64,000 bases of DNA from Bacillota bacterium (GTDB lineage Bacteria > Bacillota > Limnochordia > Darwinibacteriales > Darwinibacteriaceae), in assembly GCA_012837385.1 (NCBI GenBank), contig DURH01000005.1, forward strand, positions 1 to 64,000, given 5' to 3'. Positions 57,993-64,000 of the stretch are shown here, piece by piece (within the stretch, counting starts at the first letter, position 1; every line of letters starts with the position of its first letter). A program made the position numbers and the translations under genes. The notes under the pieces are model-generated. The model did not search any database. It was not told the origin of the DNA and saw only the letters and a list, made by a program, of their open reading frames with translations.

Positions 57993-58916
57993 CTATCCAC
58001 TCAGTATGTCCCCGACAACTAAACGCAAACCATTGGCAAAATCCAGCCCTGACACTGCCCTGCCATTGGGTCTCTGAACCCTTTGCAGCAGCAGAGAACC
58101 GCTTCCACAAGCCACCAAAAGCCCGTCCTCATCCATGGCTAGAACTTCACCGGGCCGGCCAGTTTCCTCCCGGGGCAGAGCCTCCCAGAGGCGGATGACC
58201 TCGCCCCTAATCTCGGTCCAAGCCACAGGCCAGGGATTCATGGCCCGCACCAAGCGATCAAGCTCCTCTGCCGCACAGGTAAAATCTGCCCTGGCATCCT
58301 CTTTTTGCAGTTTAAAGGCGTATGTAGCCTTATCGTGATCTTGGGGAATCCGCGGCGCTGTGCCAGCTGCGATCTGCCGCACCGTTTCCACCAGGAGCTC
58401 AGCTCCTTTTACCATTAGGCGATCATGCAGTGCCCCTGCGGTGTCTCGGGGCGCAATGGGCTCTTCTGCCTGAAGGATAATGTCTCCATCATCCCAGCCC
58501 GAACCCAGGTACATGGTGGTAATACCGGTGATCTGATCACCATGGAGAACAGCGGCATTGATAGGTGCCGCTCCCCTGTATTTAGGCAGGAGCGAGCTGT
58601 GCACGTTAATACACCCGTAGCGGGGTGCAGCCAGCAGGCGATCAGGGATTTTCTGCCCGAAGGCCACTACCACATAGAGATCTGCACCCAAAGCTTCCAG
58701 CTGCTCCATAACCTCAGGCTGATTAACTTTCTCAGGCTGCAGCACAGGAAGATCATATTCCAACGCCGCCTGTTTGATGGGGGAAAAGACCACGCGCTGC
58801 CCCCTGCCGGCTCTGCGATCGGGCTGGGTGACCACGCCCACTACTTCATGTTCGCCAACCAGGGCTTTTAAACTAGGTACTGCAAACTCGGGAGTCCCCA
58901 TAAACAGGATTCGCAC
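57993..58916 (-). CDS. fmt: methionyl-tRNA formyltransferase
   Basis: 307 residues. GTPEFAVPSLKALV, NVHSSLLPKYRGAAPINAAVLHGD and the C-terminal barrel domain (about 205-307). Formylates initiator Met-tRNA with 10-formyl-THF. The GTG start follows the def stop with no gap, consistent with coupling. Confidence 0.98.
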   Translation of the reverse strand: MRILFMGTPEFAVPSLKALVGEHEVVGVVTQPDRRAGRGQRVVFSPIKQAALEYDLPVLQPEKVNQPEVMEQLEALGADLYVVVAFGQKIPDRLLAAPRYGCINVHSSLLPKYRGAAPINAAVLHGDQITGITTMYLGSGWDDGDIILQAEEPIAPRDTAGALHDRLMVKGAELLVETVRQIAAGTAPRIPQDHDKATYAFKLQKEDARADFTCAAEELDRLVRAMNPWPVAWTEIRGEVIRLWEALPREETGRPGEVLAMDEDGLLVACGSGSLLLQRVQRPNGRAVSGLDFANGLRLVVGDILSG

Positions 58917-59399
58917 TTATTCACCCTCTTCTTCGTTTTCCACCTGCTCAACCTCTGCTTCAGCCAGCATGCGGTCGAGCATCAAAACGCCATCCAAGTG
59001 ATCAATTTCATGCTGCAGAGCCCGGGCGAAATACCCATCTGCCGTAATCCGAACCGGCCTGCCCTTTTCGTTCAGCCCGGTAACCTCGACTTCTGAGGCC
59101 CTCTTCACATAGACCCAGCGTTCCGGGATGCTTAAGCACCCTTCCACATCTATCTCTTCCCCAGCTGCCCTCTGCAGCACGGGGTTGATGAGCACAACGG
59201 GCCCTTCGCCCATGTCCACCACGATAATGCGCTGGCTTACTCCCACTTGGGGAGCCGCCAAACCCACACCATTGGCTTCGTTCATGGTCTCAATCATGTC
59301 ATCGATGAGTTTTGCGATCTTCTTGGTGATCTTCGTTACTTCCACTGCTCTGGTTTCCAAAACAGGAGCTCCAACTTTAACAATGGGAAGCACAGCCAT
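58917..59399 (-). CDS. def: peptide deformylase
   Basis: 160 residues from ATG at 59399 with GAGGTGG upstream. Motifs GVGLAAPQVGVSQRI, EGCLSIPERW and ALQHEIDHLDGVLML (metal Cys and HExxH His) are complete. Removes the N-formyl group. It pairs with fmt. The C-terminal tail is strongly acidic. Confidence 0.98.
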   Translation of the reverse strand: MAVLPIVKVGAPVLETRAVEVTKITKKIAKLIDDMIETMNEANGVGLAAPQVGVSQRIIVVDMGEGPVVLINPVLQRAAGEEIDVEGCLSIPERWVYVKRASEVEVTGLNEKGRPVRITADGYFARALQHEIDHLDGVLMLDRMLAEAEVEQVENEEEGE

Positions 59400-59438
59400 T
59401 GGCGCCACCTCACTTCCTCTAGGTCTATTATAGCATAA

Positions 59439-61628
59439 CTACAGCATGTGTAGGGGATCAAGATCAACGGTAACCTGCACGGCATCGGCCACGACTGGAA
59501 GAGTGCTCAGTCCCTGGAGGGGGCCATCGCTTTTCACCAGCACCTGCCAGCGATACCTGCCCTGAATCTTCCCCAAGGGGGCGGGAACAGGACCCATCAG
59601 GTCCTTGGGCAAAACACCCTTCCCCAAAAGGTAAGCGGCGATAGCCCGACAGGCCTCTTCCGTCTCCTGTTCAGGGCCGCTGCACAGGATGCGGGTGAGC
59701 TCGCGAAAAGGAGGATAGCCCAGCCCTCGGCGGAAGCTGATCTCCTGTCGGAAAAAGCCATGGTAATCGTGGGTGCGGGCAGCCTGAATGGCAAAATGAT
59801 TCGGTTCATAGGTCTGCACAATCACCGTACCTGGCAGCTCCCCCCGTCCACTGCGCCCAGCCACTTGGGTTAGGAGCTGGAAGGTGCGCTCCGATGAGCG
59901 GATATCGGGGAAATGCAGGGACAGATCGGCACTGAGCACCCCTACGAGGGTTACCTTGGGAAAGTCCAAACCCTTGGCCACCATCTGGGTACCGATCAGC
60001 ACCTGGGCCTGCCCTCGGGCGAACTGGCGCAGGATGGCACTGTGGGACCCTTTGCGCCTCGTAGTGTCCGCATCCAGGCGCAGGGTGTTCAGCCCAGGAA
60101 ACTCCTTGTTCAGCACTTCCTCCAGCTGCTCTGTACCCACCCCAAACTGGCGCAGGTAACGGGAGGCACAGCGAGGGCACTTGGTGGGCAGAACCTCCTG
60201 ATGCAGGCAGTAATGACATTTCAAGCGGTTGCTGCTCTTGTGGTAGGTCAAGGACACCTGGCAATGGGGACAGCCCACTACTTCCCCGCACTCCCGGCAG
60301 AGTACAAAGCTGGCAAATCCCCTTCTATTCAACAGGATAATGGCCTGGTGGTCAGTACCCACGAGGTCGGAGAGTTCTTCCCGGAGGCGGGTACTGAACA
60401 TGGTGCGGTTACCCTGGCTGAACTCCTCCCGCATGTCCACTATGTCAATCTCTGGAAGGGGCCTGCTTTCTACCCGTTCCGGCAGTTCCACAAGCCCATA
60501 CTCACCCTGGAGGGCCCTGTGATAGCTCTCCACTGCTGGAGTGGCACTGCCCAGCACAACCTGGCCGCCCACTAGAGCGCAGCGCTTCAAGGCCACCTCC
60601 CTGGTTTGATAGCGGATGGAGCCTTCTTCCTGTTTGTAAGTCCGTTCATGTTCCTCGTCTAGGACAATAAGCCCCAGCCTGGGCAGGGGAGCAAAAACCG
60701 CGGAGCGGGCTCCCACCACCACATCCGCGCCACCTTCTCGGATCTTGCACCACTGATCAAAGCGTTCCCCCAGGGAGAGCGCGCTGTGCAGCACGGTCAC
60801 TCGATCCTGAAAGCGGGCGGCAAATCTGTTCAGAATCTGGGGCGTAAGGGCGATTTCTGGAACCAGCACAATAGCCTGTTTCCCCCGCCTGAGTACCTCG
60901 GCAATCACCTGCAGGTACACTTCGGTCTTGCCGCTGCCTGTCACTCCATGGAGCAGGACTGGTTTCCTCCCCCCATCCAGTTCCGCGAGGATGCTCTCCA
61001 CAGCCACCTGCTGTGCCGGAGTCAAGGTATGGGTGGGATCGGGAACCTGATCCACCTCCACTTTCCGCTCTACCCGCACTGCCTCCAGGGAGATAACCCC
61101 CTGCCTGGCTAGGGCCTGCAGGGTGGAATTGGTGGTTTCAGTGAGGGCCAGCAGTTCAGCCGCGAGCATCTGCCCCCGGGCCTGGAGAGCTTCCACAACC
61201 CGCTTTTGGGCCCAGGCGTTTTTGCGCAGCTGGGGTTCGGGCTGAAGAAGGGTGACCATCTGTGCGGTCTTCACTCCCACCCGTTCCCTGCCGTAGCGGT
61301 GGGCAGGGGGCAGCATGTACTGCAGGGCTTCGGAAAACAGCCCTGCATAGGTATCCGCCATCCAGCGTGCTAGTTCCACCAAGGAAGGCAGAATAGCTGG
61401 TTTGGCATCTAAAGGCTTGATTATGCTCCTCAGCCGCTCCGCTTCCACCTCCAATTGATCACTTAACTCCACCACATAGCCTTCCAGCCGTCGACTGCCA
61501 AAGGGAACCAGCACCCGATGGCCGATCTCCAGGCTGCGCTGGTATTTCTCTGGGATGGCGTACTGAAAAATGCGGTTCACTGCCTCCGCCCGCACATCGA
61601 CAATTACACCGGCGTATTTCCTTTCCAT
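59439..61628 (-). CDS. priA: primosomal replication protein PriA (helicase)
   Basis: 729 residues. N-terminal DNA-binding domain (about 1-200), Walker A GVTGSGKTEVYLQ, DEEHERTYKQEE, an eight-Cys zinc region (CRECGEVVGCPHC; CHYC...CPRC), and the C-terminal helicase half with AGRSGRGELPG. Restarts stalled forks. Preceded by GAGGTGAGGGG. In Bacillus coaBC lies between rpoZ and priA; it is absent here. Confidence 0.98.
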   Translation of the reverse strand: MERKYAGVIVDVRAEAVNRIFQYAIPEKYQRSLEIGHRVLVPFGSRRLEGYVVELSDQLEVEAERLRSIIKPLDAKPAILPSLVELARWMADTYAGLFSEALQYMLPPAHRYGRERVGVKTAQMVTLLQPEPQLRKNAWAQKRVVEALQARGQMLAAELLALTETTNSTLQALARQGVISLEAVRVERKVEVDQVPDPTHTLTPAQQVAVESILAELDGGRKPVLLHGVTGSGKTEVYLQVIAEVLRRGKQAIVLVPEIALTPQILNRFAARFQDRVTVLHSALSLGERFDQWCKIREGGADVVVGARSAVFAPLPRLGLIVLDEEHERTYKQEEGSIRYQTREVALKRCALVGGQVVLGSATPAVESYHRALQGEYGLVELPERVESRPLPEIDIVDMREEFSQGNRTMFSTRLREELSDLVGTDHQAIILLNRRGFASFVLCRECGEVVGCPHCQVSLTYHKSSNRLKCHYCLHQEVLPTKCPRCASRYLRQFGVGTEQLEEVLNKEFPGLNTLRLDADTTRRKGSHSAILRQFARGQAQVLIGTQMVAKGLDFPKVTLVGVLSADLSLHFPDIRSSERTFQLLTQVAGRSGRGELPGTVIVQTYEPNHFAIQAARTHDYHGFFRQEISFRRGLGYPPFRELTRILCSGPEQETEEACRAIAAYLLGKGVLPKDLMGPVPAPLGKIQGRYRWQVLVKSDGPLQGLSTLPVVADAVQVTVDLDPLHML

Positions 61629-61642
61629 GTCCCCTCACCTCG

Positions 61643-61672
61643 AAAAAAAGCCCGTGGCATCTACCACAGGCT
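61643..61672 (-). terminator. Rho-independent terminator between rpoZ and priA
   Basis: Minus strand AGCCTGTGG, 6-nt loop, CCACGGGCT (one mismatch), into a run of seven T. It ends 15 nt before the priA ATG, so priA probably depends on readthrough or an internal promoter. Confidence 0.85.
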
Positions 61673-61676
61673 TGCA

Positions 61677-61853
61677 CTACTGCACTGATTTGTACTCCCA
61701 TGAAATCTTTCCTGCTTCCAGTTCCTCGATGGCGACGGTGACAGGCTTGCAGGCTTTCGTTTCTAATACGGGGGCTGCCCCGTCAATCAGCTGCCTAGCT
61801 CTCTGGGAGACGACCATTATAGCCGTGTAGCGATCAGCTTTCTGTGGCTTCAA
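61677..61853 (-). CDS. rpoZ: DNA-directed RNA polymerase omega subunit
   Basis: 58 residues from TTG at 61853 with AAAGGGGGG 7 nt upstream, starting inside the last 20 nt of gmk. RYTAIMVVSQRARQLIDGA is the omega core (ARQ/RAR motif), followed by KPVTVAIEELEAGKISWEY. Omega aids RNA polymerase assembly. Short but complete for this family; the gmk-rpoZ pair is conserved. Confidence 0.93.
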   Translation of the reverse strand: MKPQKADRYTAIMVVSQRARQLIDGAAPVLETKACKPVTVAIEELEAGKISWEYKSVQ

Positions 61854-62508
61854 GATCCGACCCCCCTTTCCAAAGACGTTTCAAATAGTCTAGATCAATG
61901 CGGCTTACCTTAGACCATTCACTAAGAATAATTTGTCTGAGCTGCTCCGCTGCCTTCCCTAGATCATCATTGACGATAAAATAATCATAGTCCACTATGT
62001 GCTTAACTTCTTCCCGAGATTTGGCCAAACGCCTTCTAATAACCTCTTCCGAATCAGAACCGCGCAGCCTCAGGCGCTTGCTCAATTCCTCGGGGGTAGG
62101 CGGCAGCAGAAACACAAGGACCGCTTCAGGCATCTTCTCGCGAATCTGCGCGGCACCTTGAATATCAATATCCATAATCACTGCGTTTCCTGCTTCAATC
62201 TGCTCACGGACAAATTTCTTAGGTGTTCCATAGCGGTAGCCCACAAAGGTCGCTGACTCTAATAATAGATCATCTTGGAGCATTTGGTCAAATTCTTCTT
62301 CACTGCAGAAAAAGTAATTGACCGCGTGAATTTCCCCGGCCCTAGGCGGCCGAGTTGTCACACTGATGGAGTACTTTAAGTTGGGAATGGTGGGAAAAAC
62401 GGCATTCATCACAGAGTTCTTCCCGGCACCGCTGGGACCGGACAACACTATAAGGAAGCCTTTCGTTTTTAACCCACCATCCCGTACATTCTTCTGTGTT
62501 ACCTTCAA
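61834..62508 (-). CDS. gmk: guanylate kinase
   Basis: 224 residues from TTG at 62508 (weak GGGAG 11 nt upstream; no better in-frame start). SGPSGAGKNS P-loop at about residues 23-32, TTRPPRAGEIHAVNYFF, DIDIQGAAQIRE and the C-terminal lid. Note GKNS where GK(S/T/G)T is usual. Phosphorylates GMP to GDP. It follows remA and overlaps rpoZ. Confidence 0.96.
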   Translation of the reverse strand: MKVTQKNVRDGGLKTKGFLIVLSGPSGAGKNSVMNAVFPTIPNLKYSISVTTRPPRAGEIHAVNYFFCSEEEFDQMLQDDLLLESATFVGYRYGTPKKFVREQIEAGNAVIMDIDIQGAAQIREKMPEAVLVFLLPPTPEELSKRLRLRGSDSEEVIRRRLAKSREEVKHIVDYDYFIVNDDLGKAAEQLRQIILSEWSKVSRIDLDYLKRLWKGGSDLEATES

Positions 62509-62523
62509 TTCAGCAGCAACTCC

Positions 62524-62790
62524 CTATTTTTCATTAGGTTCAAGGTTGTCTTTACTTGCTAGACGATGTGCCACAGTCTCGGGTTGCACTGCTGACAAAA
62601 TTATGTGATCACTATCAGCGATAATAACTGCTCTGGTGCGTCTGCCATAGGTGGCATCAATGAGCATGCCGCGTTCCCTGGCTTCCTGCACCATGCGCTT
62701 AATGGGAGCTGACTCGGGACTGACAATTGCCACGATCCTGTTCGCCGCCACGATATTTCCGAAGCCAATGTTGATCAATTGAATGCCCAT
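62524..62790 (-). CDS. remA: extracellular matrix regulatory protein RemA (DUF370)
   Basis: 88 residues. [24 protein letters not shown] and [23 protein letters not shown] are the diagnostic segments. In Bacillus RemA forms ring-like DNA-binding oligomers activating biofilm matrix and osmoprotection genes. Located between yicC/mihF and gmk, matching Bacillus ylzA. Confidence 0.97.
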   Translation of the reverse strand: MGIQLINIGFGNIVAANRIVAIVSPESAPIKRMVQEARERGMLIDATYGRRTRAVIIADSDHIILSAVQPETVAHRLASKDNLEPNEK

Positions 62791-62809
62791 GTCTCAAGCT
62801 CCTCACTCT

Positions 62810-63118
62810 TTAACCTAACCTCTGAAGCAGCTGTTCCTTTTGCCGTTTGCCCAAACCCTGAACGCGGCGGTTCTCGTTAATACCTATTTCCCGCATCACC
62901 TTCTCAGATGTAACCTTGCCCACCTGAGGCAGAGACTGCAGTAAGTAGGTAACCCGCATTCTCGAAACCACCTCATCATCGGTCCTCTCTAATACGTCCC
63001 GGAGGGTCAAAGAACCTTTCTTCAGCTTGAGCCTCAGTTCAGCTCTCTTACTGCGCATCTCCTGCGCTTTTCTCAGCGCATTGAGCTTCTCTTCCGGGGT
63101 CAAAACCGGCAGCGACAT
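62810..63118 (-). CDS. mihF: integration host factor, actinobacterial type (mIHF-like)
   Basis: 102 residues, Lys/Arg-rich. LTPEEKLNALRKAQEMRSKRAEL, LKKGSLTLRDVLERTDD and an H2TH/HhH-like end LLQSLPQVGKVTSEKVM, then NRRVQGLGKRQKEQLL. This closely follows the mIHF pattern. A nucleoid-associated protein unrelated to proteobacterial IHF. In actinobacteria it lies next to gmk-rpoZ, as here near remA-gmk-rpoZ. Confidence 0.93.
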   Translation of the reverse strand: MSLPVLTPEEKLNALRKAQEMRSKRAELRLKLKKGSLTLRDVLERTDDEVVSRMRVTYLLQSLPQVGKVTSEKVMREIGINENRRVQGLGKRQKEQLLQRLG

Positions 63119-63180
63119 TAATGTTCACCTCCTTTGCTAGACAGACTCAGCATTAAAGAACCTGGCAAGTTGGATCCGCG

Positions 63181-64000
63181 TCACTCGATGTTCTGAATCT
63201 GTTCGCGGATCTTTTCCAACTCACTTTTCAACTCCACCACCAAGCCGGCAATATGGACATTATTGCCCTTGGAGCCTATGGTGTTGACCTCACGGTTCAT
63301 TTCCTGTATCAAAAAGTCCAGCTTGCGCCCTACCGGTTGGGTAGAGTGCAGCAGTTCCTTAAACTGCTGGATGTGACTTTCTAAACGCACCAGTTCTTCA
63401 TCTATGCTGCATCGGTCAGCAAAGAGGGCCACTTCCCCAAGGAAGCGCTCCTCCGTCAGGGTTGTCCCCTGCAACAGCTCGCCTAAGCGTTCAGCTAAGC
63501 GCTGACGGTAATCCTCCACAACTTGCGGTGCTATCTGTGCCACCTGGGCACGAAGCTCCGCTAGGCGTGCAACCTTGTCCTTTAGATCTGCGGAGAGGCG
63601 CTCCCCTTCTGCGGCTCGCATCCGCTCCAGATCATCCAGGGCTGAAGCCGCTGCTTCCAGGACAACCTCCTGCAGATCGTCCCAGTCCAAATCAGGTTCG
63701 TCCACCTCTAAAACACCAGGCAGGGCCATAACTTGGCTTAAGGTTACTGCCTCCTCACTGCCCAGTGCTGTTTTGATGCCCTCCAGGGCACGCAGATAGC
63801 CCTGCAAAAGCGGGGCATTCAAGCGTACATTTCTCTCTTTCTGGCCAAATTCCTCCACAGAAAGCACTGCTTCTATTCTGCCTCGGGAAATCCTCTCCCC
63901 AATAGCCCGGCGCAGAGTATCCTCCATAGGGCCGTATTGCCTGGGTACGCGCAAAGAGAGATCCAGATAACGATGGTTGACGGATTTCAGTTCTAGGCGC
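63181..64000 (-). CDS. YicC family endoribonuclease-like protein, partial
   Basis: The frame runs off the right edge: about 273 residues are visible of an expected 290 or so. KSVNHRYLDLSLRVPR and GERISRGRIEAVLSVE match the YicC N-terminal domain, and the C-terminal RKLDFLIQEMNREVNTIGSK is the DUF1732 signature. YicC of E. coli is an endoribonuclease. It is the first gene of the yicC-mihF-remA-gmk-rpoZ unit. Confidence 0.96.
   Translation of the reverse strand, partial: RLELKSVNHRYLDLSLRVPRQYGPMEDTLRRAIGERISRGRIEAVLSVEEFGQKERNVRLNAPLLQGYLRALEGIKTALGSEEAVTLSQVMALPGVLEVDEPDLDWDDLQEVVLEAAASALDDLERMRAAEGERLSADLKDKVARLAELRAQVAQIAPQVVEDYRQRLAERLGELLQGTTLTEERFLGEVALFADRCSIDEELVRLESHIQQFKELLHSTQPVGRKLDFLIQEMNREVNTIGSKGNNVHIAGLVVELKSELEKIREQIQNIE

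Overview
The window is a gene-dense stretch of a bacterial chromosome (roughly 50-55% GC by eye) from an endospore-forming, flagellated member of the Bacillota (Firmicutes). Evidence for this is Spo0A, a sigma-H-like factor, YlbJ, RemA, FapR, a DacF-type carboxypeptidase, HslUV, and a gene order that follows, in reverse, the Bacillus subtilis block yloC-gmk-rpoZ-priA-def-fmt-rsmB-rlmN-prpC-prkC-rsgA-rpe ... rnc-smc-ftsY-ffh-rpsP-trmD-rplS-lepB-rbgA-rnhB ... dprA-topA-trmFO-xerC-hslVU-flgB-fliK. Several features depart from Bacillus and point to a deep or uncultured clostridial or limnochordial lineage: an actinobacterial-type integration host factor, FtsW and a class B PBP inserted beside PrkC, a sigma-H-like gene between smc and rnc, and no codY, spoVM or coaBC at their usual places. 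The exact taxon cannot be fixed from this window.

Layout (almost everything on the minus strand, so transcription runs right to left). 1-7016: flagellar basal-body/export operon flgB-flgC-fliE-fliF-fliG-fliH-fliI-fliJ-motE-like-fliK (fliK cut by the window edge). 7217-15268: hslU, hslV, xerC, trmFO, topA, a DUF494 gene, dprA and a small zinc-ribbon gene. 15398-16843: comM on the plus strand. 16845-17797: two overlapping Lrp/AsnC regulators. 17945-26533: dacF-like, yraN, rnhB, rbgA, lepB, rplS, trmD, rimM, khpA, rpsP, ffh, ylxM, ftsY. 26533-30849: smc and the sigma factor. 31079-31642: a plus-strand regulator-like gene. 31630-34592: rnc, acpP, plsX, fapR. 34725-39065: rpmF, yceD, a patatin-like gene, ylbJ (plus), a coiled-coil gene, coaD, rsmD. 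39094-44143: recG, a DegV/FakB gene, fakA, asp23. 44346-46916: rpmB (plus), thiN and thiT behind a TPP riboswitch, a small ORF, rpe. 46932-54598: rsgA, prkC, a PBP, ftsW, a PP2C phosphatase, a 32-residue membrane peptide, an FHA protein, rlmN. 54623-64000: a plus-strand recombinase-domain ORF, tRNA-Pro(CGG), spo0A, rsmB, a zinc peptidase, fmt, def, priA, rpoZ, gmk, remA, mihF and a partial yicC.

The most notable discovery is in the fatty-acid block. The intervals plsX-acpP and acpP-rnc, where fabD/fabG and fabF normally sit, hold tiny decayed remnants. One is a 184-nt fabG relic that keeps the start and the C-terminal YITGQTIHIDGG segment but has frameshifts. The other is a 117-nt fabF relic that joins the N-terminal VVTGMGVV segment to the C-terminal SFGF...ATLAFRR segment through a huge internal deletion plus a stop codon. 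The end of the fabF relic still supplies the ribosome-binding site and TGATG overlap for rnc. FapR, a near-consensus FapR operator, PlsX, AcpP and an adjacent FakA/FakB-like pair are intact. This suggests either fab genes relocated elsewhere or a shift towards use of exogenous fatty acids.

Other points worth a second look: a plus-strand protein with a LexA/S24-like fold that has lost its catalytic residues; two unannotated small ORFs; a stand-alone recombinase core-binding domain beside tRNA-Pro; and several strong sigma-A promoters, some overlapped by inverted repeats. No insertion sequence, prophage, CRISPR array or rRNA was seen.
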